Origin: Chara braunii
Taxonomy: Eukaryota; Streptophyta; Charophyceae; Charales; Characeae
Direction: 5' to 3'
DNA: 20,912 bases
Assembly (NCBI GenBank): GCA_003427395.1
Contig: BFEA01000899.1
Span: 17,783 to 38,694 of the forward strand
The translations under genes were made by a program, and so were the position numbers. Position 1 is the stretch's first letter. Each line of letters begins with the position of its first letter. The notes below the pieces were generated by a model. The model was not told the origin of the DNA and ran no database searches. It saw only the letters and a list, made by a program, of their open reading frames with translations. Below, piece after piece: positions 1 through 8,230 of this stretch.

Positions 1-930
1 TTGGGATGGGGGCGACGAGATCCAGATAGGGAAAGGGGGTTCGAGGAGGGACGGCATCGGGATGAGGAGGGAGACTTCCGGACGACGTCAAGATGAGGAA
101 GGAGACGTCCGGAGGTCGGGGTCGGCTACGAAATCGGGATGGAGGCAATGCGGGCGAGGAGGTCGGGATAGGGGATAGGGGAGGGGGAACTCGAAGGTGG
201 ATCGGGATGGGGGCAATGGGCGGGAGGAGGTCACGATGGGGGATAGGGGAGGGGGAACTCGGAGGGGGATCGGGATGGGGGCGATGATAACCGGATAGGG
301 AAAGGGGGTGCGTCGGGATGAAGAGGGAGAGGTCCGGAGGTCGGGGTCGGCCACGAAATCGAGATGGGGATGATAAGGGCGAGGACGTCGGGATAGGGGA
401 TAGGGGAGGAAGGGGGAACTTGGAGAGGGTTCGGGATGGGAGCGACGAGATCGGGATAGGGAAGGGCGGAAGACGGCGATGGGGGCAAGGAGGTCGGGAT
501 AGAGGATAGGGGAGGAGAACTCGGCGATGGGGGCGAGGAAGTCGGGATAGGGGATAGGGGGGGGAGAACTCGAAGGGGGATCGGGATGGGGGAGACAAGA
601 TTGAGATAGGGAAGGGGGGAAGACGGAATCGAAGTCAGGATGGGGGAAGGGGGAAGTCGGGATAGGGAAGGGGGAATTCGGCATCGACGTTGGGATGGGG
701 AATGGGGGCGGCGAGGTCAGGATGAGAGAAGGGGGAAAAGGTGCGAGGAGGGACGACATCGGGATGAGAAGGGAGGGGTCCAGAGGTCGGGGTCGGAATC
801 TGGGATGGGGACGACGAGGTTGGGATAGGGGAGGGAGGGAGTTGGGTCGGGATGAGGAAGGAAAGGTCCGGAGGTCGGCGAAGGACGGAGTCGGGTCGGG
901 ATGATAGTATCATGATACGTGGTGGGCCAC
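1..930. repeat. G-rich purine minisatellite with a ~223-bp higher-order unit
   Basis: The plus strand is built from degenerate short motifs such as GTCGGGATAGGGGATAGGGG, GGGGGAACTCG and GATCGGGATGGGGGCGA. A longer landmark, GTCCGGAGGTCGGGGTCGG, recurs at about 106, 331 and 777, giving spacings of 225 and about 2 x 223 bp, so a higher-order repeat of about 223-225 bp is likely. Dense G-runs separated by one or two bases make G-quadruplex formation possible. Long open frames on both strands (Pro/Ser-rich on the minus strand, Gly/Arg-rich on the plus strand) follow from the low complexity and are not genes. Whether the array continues to the left of the window is unknown. Confidence 0.85.
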
Positions 931-936
931 CGTGCA

Positions 937-938
<2 letters not shown>

Positions 939-1006
<68 letters not shown>
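939..1006. repeat. (TC)34 dinucleotide microsatellite followed by a C-rich run
   Basis: An uninterrupted TC repeat runs for 68 bp, then passes into C9-T-C5 up to about 1020. It directly abuts the G-rich minisatellite with opposite strand bias, so the purine-rich strand switches at about 930. The TC length may be unreliable if the assembly is short-read. Confidence 0.97.
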
Positions 1007-1008
<2 letters not shown>

Positions 1009-1020
1009 CCCCCCTCCCCC

Positions 1021-1580
1021 CAGGTGCGAGGATGTCTTTCTTTTGTTTTGTTTTGTTTTTCCAAGTAAACTATCATTTGTTTTTTTCTTTTTTCGAAAAG
1101 TTGATTGCAACCTGTCGTTTGGGAGAACAATCCCCCAAAAGTGTGCCCGCAATGTCCCCGCAAACGAGGCGCGTTTTTCTTTTCAAGTTGGACCAAGTAT
1201 TGGTGGCTTAAGTGGTAATAAGCACGATTAGAATGACTGACAATAGCAGTGCTGGGTGGGTATACCTAGGTTGCTTAGGTGGTGTCATAGGTTAGGCTTT
1301 GGATAAGGGGGAGCATTAGACACTGCCTGTGATATCCAAGGCTGCACAGGGCGTCTGGGTAAGTTTGGGGGACATTAAGGGTCTACCTGTGAGGTCTGTA
1401 AAGAGAAAGAGCATGCCTAGAGGCTAGCGACTGAAGTACCCGTATGCTACGTTGTCAGGCGGCCGCAGACCAGTCAGCCACCCGAAATACAAGGAATTGG
1501 GCCTTGGGTTGAGTGACTATGGAGGATTCGACCGGCGCTTTCATCCGAGTCGTCGGAAGAAATAAGGGATCGGAAAGGTA
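1021..1580. other. Unassigned intergenic sequence
   Basis: No convincing open reading frame, RNA gene or repeat is recognised. A TGGCTTAAGTGGT string near 1201 loosely resembles a Pol III A-box, but no B-box follows at tRNA spacing, so no tRNA or SINE is called. Confidence 0.4.
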
Positions 1581-1589
1581 TCCCTAAAA

Positions 1590-1760
1590 TTTCCCCCGTC
1601 AATTGTTAGAACTAACCCTTGGGATCAACACAATGAACGGCCGCTCCTGCCATTTCCGTTTTCTCCGAGGCTGCCCCCGAAGCGGTCGGCCGTGGTGCGG
1701 AGATAAGGTATTAGACCTCGGCGCGCCCCTTTTCACAATGGGCAATTGACGAGGGAAAGG
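1590..1760. repeat. Small imperfect inverted repeat (CCCCCGTCAATTG ... CAATTGACGAGGG)
   Basis: CCCCCGTCAATTG at about 1592-1604 is mirrored by CAATTGACGAGGG at about 1743-1755, matching at 12 of 13 positions across a GC-rich 140-bp interior. A third GTCAATTG-type site lies in CCTCCCAATTGACTAGGG near 3203-3220. This could be a small foldback element or an outer arm of the larger inverted-repeat structure that follows. No target-site duplication was found. Confidence 0.4.
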
Positions 1761-1989
1761 ACCCTCGATTTTTATTAATTCTAACAACTAAATTAAAATT
1801 GAGAAAAAGGATTAAAAATAATAAAAGAAAAGAAATGAAATGAATATTCATTATTTTATTAAATTTCATCAGAGTTTGACCTTGAGGGAATTGTCCGCAA
1901 ATTTCATCGATTCCAGTGACACGGTTAAAAATGAGGAAGAGAATTACGATGATAAAAAGAGGGAAACTAACGATTATTTTATTATTTAA

Positions 1990-3027
1990 CTAGCTTTCCC
2001 GGGGCGCCCCGGGCGCCACGCCCGGGTAGGGACCTCGCCCGGGGTACCCCGGGCATGAAAAAAAACACTGAATTTTATTTTTTATTTTTTTTGGCCTGCA
2101 GGGCCTTGCTGCACTTTCCAAGTACAGCCTAAATCAGGCCTCATTTCTTTTTTTCAGGCATGTTGGTTTCCGTGTGTTTGGGGGGGGGGGNGGGGTTATG
2201 GCAGAGGGAGGAGGGAAGAGGAGGTTATGGCNGAGGAGGAGGGAAGAGGAGGTTATGGAGGGAGAGGGAGAAGGGAGGATGGAGGTTGTGGCAGTAGAGG
2301 GACGAGGGAGGATGNAGGCTATGGCGGTGGAGAGGGANGNAGTCTATGGCCGAGGGAGCCAATGGAGAGGGAAGAGGAGGAGGGAGGTTGTGACGGAGGA
2401 GGGATGGGCACATTTATATATCTGGATGGAGGAGGGAGACCATGTGGCGGGAGGAGGGGGAGGAGGGAGAGGAGGGAGGGAGGCTCTGGCGGAGGAGGAG
2501 GAGGGAGGGAGACTGATGGAGGAGGAGAAGGCAGGAGGGAGACTATGGNAGAGGAAAGGAGCCTGATGTGGAGGACGAGAGAGGGAGCTATGGCGGAGGA
2601 AGGAGAGAGGGAGACTATGTGGAGGGAGGTTTACTGATGGAGGAGGATGGGGGCGAGAGGGAGACTGATGTGGAGGGAGGAGATGGTGGAGGAAGGAGAG
2701 GGCGACTATGTGGAGGGAGGAAAGACTGATGGAGGAGCAACAAGAAGAAGAGCAAGACAAAGTAAAGAAGCAACGAAAAGAAGAAAAAGAACTGAAGAGA
2801 CTAGTAAGAATAAGAGGGTCGACGCAGATCGACGGCCAAAGCACAAAAGAAAAAAAAGCCATGAAACAGGGCCTACCAGGCCCTGAAAAATTTCGCGACC
2901 GCTGCCTAATTTTTTTTCCCCCTTTGGGCCATAGGCCTGCGGTGCCAATTTTTTTTTTTGAGGTTTTTGGGGGGTGGCGCTGAGGGTGCCCGGGTGCCTG
3001 CCCCGGGCGCCCGGGCCGGGAAGCTAG
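1990..3027. mobile_element. Candidate non-autonomous TIR DNA transposon (hAT-like MITE)
   Basis: The left end reads CTAGCTTTCCCGGGGCGCCC and the right end, reverse complemented, reads CTAGCTTCCCGGCCCGGGCG. These form imperfect GC-rich terminal inverted repeats of roughly 40-50 bp. The element is flanked by an identical 8-bp direct repeat TTATTTAA (1982-1989 and 3028-3035). An 8-bp duplication with short TIRs is typical of the hAT superfamily, but the TIR does not begin with the usual CAGGG, so the superfamily is an inference. The 1,038-bp interior has no transposase and mostly holds a purine minisatellite. A weaker inverted similarity appears to continue outside the duplication, with CGATT..CCAGTGA on both sides about 75 bp further out. 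The AT-rich duplication could therefore be partly coincidental, or the unit larger and nested. Confidence 0.55.
2174..2740. repeat. GGA-rich minisatellite core with ambiguous bases
   Basis: The plus strand is a degenerate repeat of GAGGGAGACTATGGCGGAGG-like and GAGGAGGGAAGAGGAGGTTA-like units, almost pure purine. Several single N calls (about 2191, 2232, 2315, 2338, 2340, 2549) fall inside it, as expected where reads from different copies disagree. It forms most of the interior of the TIR element. Gly/Glu-rich and Ser/Pro-rich open frames here are by-products of the repeat. Confidence 0.8.
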
Positions 3028-3039
3028 TTATTTAATTAA

Positions 3040-3235
3040 AATCTACAAGATTCTTTTTCTGATGGATTTTTGTCAAAATCATCCGTTTATCCCCTTTCAC
3101 TGGTTTAATCGGGTTCTTGTTGATTTTCCTATCTTCCGCTGATTTCTCCTGATTTTTCTGATTTCTTGATTTTCCTAATTTACCTGATATTCTTGACTAT
3201 TACCCTCCCAATTGACTAGGGTATTTGTGGAGTGA
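3040..3235. other. AT-rich unassigned spacer
   Basis: The sequence is T-rich with several TGATTTTTCTGATTTC-like strings. CCTCCCAATTGACTAGGG near 3203-3220 is an imperfect palindrome related to the CAATTGAC motifs at 1599 and 1744. Nothing coding is recognised. Confidence 0.35.
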
Positions 3236-3324
3236 GTGAGGCTTCTATCCCCTTGGTGTTCCACGGACTTTGGTGACATCGTGCTGCCATTGGTATCACT
3301 TCGGGATGGGTCACGTGGCTCTAT

Positions 3325-3790
3325 TATGATGGTATGGACACTGGTCGGGATGAACACGGCGCACTGGGTCGGAACTGGTGCGGCACAACCATTTGTTTGG
3401 TATTGGCATGGTATATCCGCGGCATGGTATGGTATTTTACGTTGGTCTGATGCGACCGCTGGTTCGGTACAGGAACGGTACGATCACTGGGACAAAGCTA
3501 ATACAGGCCGCTACAGCTCAATGTTGAGATGATTGGTAGGGCGCTGAGACGGCAGCATATGGTCACTGGTTCGGCATTGCCGCATTGGTGCAGCGTATCG
3601 CGACGCGGTACTATTGTTTTGACGGACTCCAGCCTGTGACACTTGAGCTACTAGGTACAACATCGAGTACGGAACTGCTATGACTCTCTCCAGGTTGATG
3701 GCATCAATTTGGAACGGTCTACTGAAGGGTCGGCTCTACTACGGAGGTACGGACACTGAGTTGGGATTGGTACTGCCAGGGATCTTCGTG
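3325..3790. repeat. Degenerate satellite-like block with GGTAYGGACACTGG motifs
   Basis: Variants of one motif recur irregularly: GGTATGGACACTGGTCGGGA at 3331, GGGTCGGAACTGGTGCGG at about 3366, CGGTACGATCACTGGGAC at about 3476, ATATGGTCACTGGTTCGGC at about 3558, and GGTACGGACACTGAGTTGGG at about 3747. GGTATGG, GGTACGG and TGGTTCGG fragments lie between them. The block is open in some frames, but the recurrent motif falls in different frames, which argues against a coding repeat. It looks like an old, diverged tandem array. The unit length could not be fixed by eye. Confidence 0.5.
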
Positions 3791-4338
3791 GTTCGACACT
3801 ATTATTATGTTGCTGGCATATTCGAATACAGATACACTTAACGCATCCTAACTCTCCTTCCTCAGCAGACCCCTGTTAACTACCCTAGACCCCAGAATGG
3901 TCGGGAGCTGTAGCCACCCTTGATATTGTCTGCTAAACCCTAAGCCCTAGGGGGACTTCACCTTGTCCTAGCAGCTGGAGTCCTAGACTGCACTCTAGGG
4001 GGTGAGGGGGGGGAAGGGGGTGAAGGGGGGGAGAGGGGGTCTCCCCCTTTCTACCTGTGGCCAGTACTCTGAATGCTTTTTCCCTTGATTTTCTAATCAT
4101 CCACCAGGTCCATGGGTGCCGCCCGTCTATTTTCTGACCCTTGCCTGCCTGTCTGCACCTGGCTCGCACCAGTCCATGACGTGAAGTGCTCTTTCTGTTA
4201 TCTGCGCTATCAGCCCGCAGCCATCAACCAAGTTTCGTCAATTCTGTTCTTCTTCTGGCCATCTACTTGAACTACTTCCTTAATATCCACTTTTCTTAGG
4301 GTGTCCCTACATTCCACTCTGATTGCCGCCTCCATTAG
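3791..4338. other. Unassigned sequence with one telomere-like motif and a G-rich tract
   Basis: CTAAACCCTAAGCCCTA at 3933-3949 resembles a degenerate plant telomere repeat. A run of GGGGG-type motifs follows at 3998-4039. No open reading frame resembles a known protein. Confidence 0.4.
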
Positions 4339-4360
4339 TTTTTTTTTTTTTTTTTTTTTT
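4339..4360 (-). repeat. T22 tract, a second poly-A tail next to LINE B
   Basis: Twenty-two consecutive T bases are separated from the LINE B tail (4375-4393) by only AACACCATGAGCTC. Two poly-T tracts so close suggest either a LINE tail interrupted by a short sequence or two insertions at the same A-rich target. Exact length is uncertain. Confidence 0.6.
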
Positions 4361-4660
4361 AACACCATGAGCTCTTTTTTTTTTTTTTTTTTTAGACATT
4401 CTCTGTTTTATTTCAAAAGAAACCGGGAAATGGGTCCGGTGTCCCATCACAAAGAAAACAGCAGACCAGATTCCGGACCCGGCAACTCCGGCCGGATTCG
4501 GATTCAGACTGCTGAAGTATCCCTCCTAAGTTGTAAACCAACAATCGCTAATTACCAGACAACATCATCACTATCTCCAAACTTGCATACTCTTATACTG
4601 AGACCTGCTTTAACCTGGCTCTCAACCAATGAAGTAAAATACATGACAGACTTTTACAAC

Positions 4661-4713
4661 CTACTTTTACAACTACTATTACTACTATTACAACTACTAT
4701 TGCATCTACAATT
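4661..4713. repeat. Imperfect TACTAT/ACAACTA microsatellite in LINE B 3' UTR
   Basis: CTACTTTTACAACTACTATT is followed by ACTACTATTACAACTACTAT and variants. The counterpart of AACTACTATTGCATCT is AACTACTATTGAATCT at about 10372-10389, so it belongs to the LINE family 3' UTR and is not a chance microsatellite. Confidence 0.7.
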
Positions 4714-4725
4714 ACAACAAAAATT

Positions 4726-5183
4726 TCACAGGAAAAAGAGCGAAAAGGTCAGTTGTGGTACTGACCGCTGTTGCACTGAAACCTTAACCAGGTCTGGAAA
4801 CTGGCTCCAATGAGAGAGGAACCGATTCATCGGTTTAGTCCGGTATCCTTTATTTACTACTTTGTGTGTCCAATCTGTAGCGATAGCCTGCTCGATATTA
4901 TATTTTACCTCTACTCTTATCATCGGGGGGGTGAGCCTTTCTCCACTTCTGACTGCTGAATTTCTGAGAGACCAAAGAGTCCAAAGTACTGCGCCCCGCA
5001 ATGTCTCCTCTGCACAACCCAGGGGTCCAATGGCTGTTTGCCAACGAGACGCGTTCCCCAGCAAAATGAAATTGTCTGACCATCTCGGAGAGGTCTGTGG
5101 CACAGGCACTGAGCCCTCTCGCCACCACTGCCAGAAAAGCACAGACAATTGGCAGTGAAGGAACATGTGTTGGAGGTCCTCAA
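4726..5183 (-). pseudogene. LINE B ORF2 C-terminus with zf-RVT remnant
   Basis: The minus-strand frame contains LQHMFLHCQLSVLFWQWW, fitting the H-x4-C half of the zf-RVT zinc finger (H..MFLH..C followed by aromatic residues), preceded by a Cys in VCEGIRIED just upstream. LWTLWSLRNSAV corresponds to LWTIWKRRCAANF in LINE A. The frame ends in LTFSLFFL then a stop at 4726. That C-terminus aligns with the end of the 10.2-kb fragment (LMRFSNFFV then stop), so the two belong to one lineage. zf-RVT is a family-level feature of plant LINEs; its exact role is not established. Confidence 0.82.
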
Positions 5184-5479
5184 TTCTTATACCTTCACAC
5201 AGAACACACAGCGGCGATGCTCTGGACGTTCTTCTAGCACACCAACTCCCAGTCAGGACGGCAAGGTGCGTAATTTCAAATTTGCCACAGAAAACTCGCT
5301 TGTTTGACCACAGACAAATCCATCAACAGTTCGCAAAAGCGAGGTAATGCTGACGCTAACCTCACTGCCGTATCCTGTACCCATCCTGAAGCAATCCACC
5401 TGCTAGCTACTTGCCATCCTACGTCTATTGAAGGACGAGTAAGTTGATATCCCAATCTCGTTGAATTATTGATAAAATA

Positions 5480-6516
5480 TTAAAATTTGATCATTTTCCG
5501 GAGGGCAAGAGGATGCTCCCATGCCCAATCCCTCGGATCCACAGGCAGAGAATGTGCTGGCAACGAAATGGCAAATGGTCTGACTGAGTCTTTATAGTCC
5601 AAGACACATACAGGGACAAGCTGAGGCAACGAAGGAAGGGGGGTCTGCTGATCCATCAGGGTCATCTCCTGTCCCAGAGAGAACTGAGCTCCTCGGGCCT
5701 CCCATGACGAAGATGTCACCACACCATCATCTCATAGCCCGCTTCCAGATCCCATATATCGTTTACTGTTCAGACTCCTCTAGACATCCAAGAGTCCCCA
5801 AATGCTCCCAGGCCAAAACAGGCAAATACAAAGATCATTTTCTATCAGAATCCTCTGATTTTCAAACAAGGGTTGGGTGAGAATACGTTTCATTATCAGT
5901 GGGGGGTGGGGGCAGTGTCGGAACACGACTTCGCCATACCCGCAGAATACCGTTCCAAATCCCATCCGGCAATTTCTTCCTTAGATATGCATTGATGAAA
6001 ATCGCGGGCCACACACAGCGATTATCCTTCCATTTCCAAGCTCTAAGCAGAAAAAGATCCGCCAACTGTCGCCATGGACAGGATGGGTCGGACAACAAGG
6101 CCCACGGTACCCATCTGATCAAAAGGGCCGCAATCTGGCATCCCGGGTCCAAGGACCGATAACCCTCCCAGTCTCTTAGGCTGGGTGACCGTGGCCCAAG
6201 CAACTTTGACTAGGAAGACAGCATCGTTATCCTCTTCCTTCCAAAGATAATGGGCCAGGATGTGTTTCACGGTCTGCAATGCAGGCTGATCAAGTTGAAA
6301 CAATGCTCTATGATACCAAATAGTGGACAGAACTGAATTGTTTATCACAGTCGCCCTGCCCATCAGGCTGACTCCCTTGTGTTCAGTCCAGGGAGCCAAC
6401 GCTCTGTGGACCGACGTGAGGACTTTCGCCGAATCCATGATCAAGTTTTGAGTGAAAGGTATATTATGGCCCAACAATCTGTCATGCTGATTTGGATAAC
6501 TAATCTCATGCCCCAA
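5480..6516 (-). pseudogene. LINE B ORF2 fragment: post-RT connector, frameshifted
   Basis: The connector between RT and zinc finger is recognisable in pieces on shifting frames. At 6043-6516 the motifs LMGRATVINNSVLSTIWYH and AWATVTQPKRLGGLSV correspond to LLGRALALNNSILALMWY and AWQIVTQPKGKGGLGI in LINE A. Another frame at 5862-6203 continues with DPGCQIAALLIRWVPWALL, and 5780-5965 contains TQPLFENQRILI, matching RQPLFGNPWIL in LINE A. 5480-5722 may continue it. At least four frame changes occur, so this is a decayed coding region rather than separate genes. Confidence 0.8.
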
Positions 6517-6602
6517 TGCTGTGGGGGTTGCACATCCGGTGGGATAAGCACTGATGATTTAGTCCAGTTTACTGCTGCCTGGGAAATTGAACAAAACTGT
6601 TG

Positions 6603-7619
6603 TTACAGTACTGAATTCTGCAGCGCTGGGAATGCCTCGTCTGTCGGCGGAATAACTGCCACAGCGTCATCAGCGAAAGCTTCAGATTTGAATCTGAGGC
6701 CAGAGGGTAACAAGATGCCAGGTATATCCTCGTTCAGCCGAACAAGCGTGTGTAACACCTCAACATATAAGATGTATAGGTATGGTGCCAAGGGGCAACC
6801 TTGCCTAACAGAACGTGTCAGCGGAATTGGCGGAGACAGTGATCCATTGACACAAATAGAAGACGTACTGTCGTTGCACAATGACGCGACTCCCCTTTTG
6901 AACCGCGGCCCGAACCCGAACTGCATAAGAGTCGCCTGCAGGAACTCCCAGCCAACCCTATCGTATGCTTTCTCCAAATCAAGTAATATAATCGCATATT
7001 TTCCTTCCCCTGACAATACTAGTTCTACAATCTCTTCAACCACCATAACATTATGCAAGATTTGTCTGTCCCTCAAAAAGCCCGTTTGAGAGAAATGAAT
7101 GAGATGAGGCAAAACCATCTGCAGTCTGAGAGCCATAATTTTAGCAAAGAGTTTATATACAGACGGCATCAAGGTAATTGGTCTGTAGTTACGGATATCC
7201 GCTGCATCCCCTTTTTTAAACAACAGAGAAATGACACCATTCAACATGTCGGGAGGGGGGGGTGCCCCATTCCATATGGCCTGAAACATCTTCAACAGCA
7301 ATGGACCCAAAGTATCGGCATATTTCCTGAAGAAATATCCGGGCAATCCATCTACCTCCGGGACTCTATGTCGAGGCAGTGCTCGACATGCCCGCAAGAC
7401 TTCGAAGAGAGTTATATACGCCTCCAAGGTATGAACTTGGTGGGGACTAAGAGATGTCTCAAGTTTGGTCCACACACTGTCTTGGAATTCCGTGAGCAAT
7501 TGTGTCTCTGAGTGATGAGCCTGTGATGTCAACAGTGCTTCATAAAACAGAGAAACATTGGTCATTATTCCAGATGTGTTCTCTGCCAGTGGTGCGAGAG
7601 GGTCCGTGGGGTGAGCCAT
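6603..7619 (-). pseudogene. LINE B ORF2 fragment: reverse transcriptase domain
   Basis: This 338-codon frame carries the non-LTR RT blocks in order: VDGLPGYFF (about 89-97), RNYRPITLMPSVYK (about 143-156), SQTGFLRDRQILHNV (about 177-191), LLDLEKAYDRVGWEF (212-226) with the first catalytic Asp at 214, TRSVRQGCPLAPYLYILY (268-285), and FADD (315-318) with the catalytic Asp pair. It copies the LINE RNA into DNA at a nicked target. The catalytic residues are intact, but the frame is lost right after FADD at about 6600. The expected continuation (SQAAVNWTKSSVLIPPD-type) is visible in another frame at about 6520-6590. The sequence N-terminal to the RT is truncated, so no endonuclease is present. 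Confidence 0.93.
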
Positions 7620-7633
7620 AGCTCTGATGTCCT

Positions 7634-7634
<1 letters not shown>

Positions 7635-7669
<35 letters not shown>
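7635..7669. repeat. (TTG)n microsatellite at the truncated 5' end of LINE B
   Basis: About eleven TTG units are followed by a short T run. It sits immediately beyond the truncated end of LINE B; read on the minus strand it is (CAA)n just upstream of the element. Confidence 0.95.
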
Positions 7670-7670
<1 letters not shown>

Positions 7671-7738
7671 TTTAAGCTTTGTTCTTCTCTCAATTTCACC
7701 TCACACTACCTACCTACCATTACTCCTAATTGTAGGCA

Positions 7739-7844
7739 TACGGGGAACCCCGTAGCAGCCAGAACCGTGTTCACGAGAGAACATGCGGGGGCTGCTCCCG
7801 ACCTGTAGGTGGGCGATACCGGCTACGGGACAGCCGGTAGTATC
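7739..7844. other. Cluster of strong hairpins, possibly a structured RNA
   Basis: Three inverted repeats stand in a row. TACGGGGAACCCCGTA (7739-7754) is a near-perfect hairpin with an AA loop. GCAGCC (7755-7760) pairs with GGCTGC at about 7790 around an inner GTTC...GAAC stem. TACCGGCT (7817-7824) pairs perfectly with AGCCGGTA (7832-7839) around ACGGGAC, and GATAC/GTATC can also pair outside it. The stems lie close together and are GC-rich. No ribozyme, riboswitch or known RNA family was matched by eye, so the function is open. Confidence 0.4.
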
Positions 7845-8009
7845 AGGGACCATGCCAACAGGACCAATCCCTGTGCCTCCCCTCAGGTCCCCTCCCCTAT
7901 GAACATCAGCAGACTCTGCTCAATGCCGATCGGGGGATCCAGTGGTCTTATCTCTAGGTGGCGGGCGCCAAGCATGCCCAGGAAGGTATTGTTCTCCCCC
8001 ATCTTGACC

Positions 8010-8014
<5 letters not shown>

Positions 8015-8046
<32 letters not shown>

Positions 8047-8230
8047 ACAAACAAGAGTTGCAGTTTTATTATATAAACAACAATGAGGCCGGGAATTCCT
8101 CAACATCTCAACCCGGATAACACTGGGGCCGTTACCCAGATTAGACCTGAGCTGGAAACCGGGTCCATTAGCGTCCCTTTGTCTGCGACTCTGCATCTTC
8201 CAAACAACTCGAAACTGGACTAAAAAACAG
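8015..8230 (-). mobile_element. Minus-strand retroposon 3' end with T31 tract
   Basis: T31 (8015-8045) is followed after 19 bp by TTTATT (8065-8070). On the minus strand this is an AATAAA signal followed by a poly-A tail, the 3' end of a retroposed transcript. GGGTCCATTAGCGTCCC at about 8161-8177 is reminiscent of GGGTCCGGYGTCCC in the LINE B 3' UTR (4432-4445 and 10213-10226), so a distant LINE relative is possible. The upstream (5') boundary is unknown; 8230 is a guess. No clear target-site duplication was found. Confidence 0.6.

Larger units (their letters stand above)
4375..7620 (-). mobile_element. LINE B: 5'-truncated, degenerate plant-type LINE retrotransposon
   Basis: Reading the minus strand from 7620 down, the element has a reverse transcriptase, a post-RT connector, a zf-RVT zinc finger, a 3' UTR of about 330 bp, an AATAAA signal (complement at 4407-4412) and a 19-nt poly-A tail (T19 at 4375-4393). 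ORF1 and the APE endonuclease are missing: the sequence begins just upstream of the RT and a stop precedes the first Met at 7619, which is typical 5' truncation from incomplete target-primed reverse transcription. The flanks CCATGAGCTCT (about 4366-4376) and CCATAGCTCT (about 7616-7625) could be an imperfect target-site duplication, but this is weak. Numerous frameshifts show the copy is dead and old. Confidence 0.9.

Noticed and set aside
88-913. Long open frames on both strands (up to about 220 codons) in the G-rich array
   Set aside because: They are Pro/Ser or Gly/Arg low-complexity products of the minisatellite, overlap each other on both strands and match no family.
1-930. CRISPR-like regularity of repeats
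   Set aside because: There are no unique spacers of constant length and no cas-like genes. The pattern is a degenerate tandem minisatellite in a eukaryotic context.
2174-2886. Gly/Glu-rich and Ser/Pro-rich open frames
   Set aside because: Translation of a purine minisatellite containing ambiguous bases; there is no domain or conserved start.
7739-7844. A hammerhead or HDV-like ribozyme
   Set aside because: The conserved CUGAUGA/GAAA core and a nested double pseudoknot could not be found by eye. It is kept only as an unexplained hairpin cluster.
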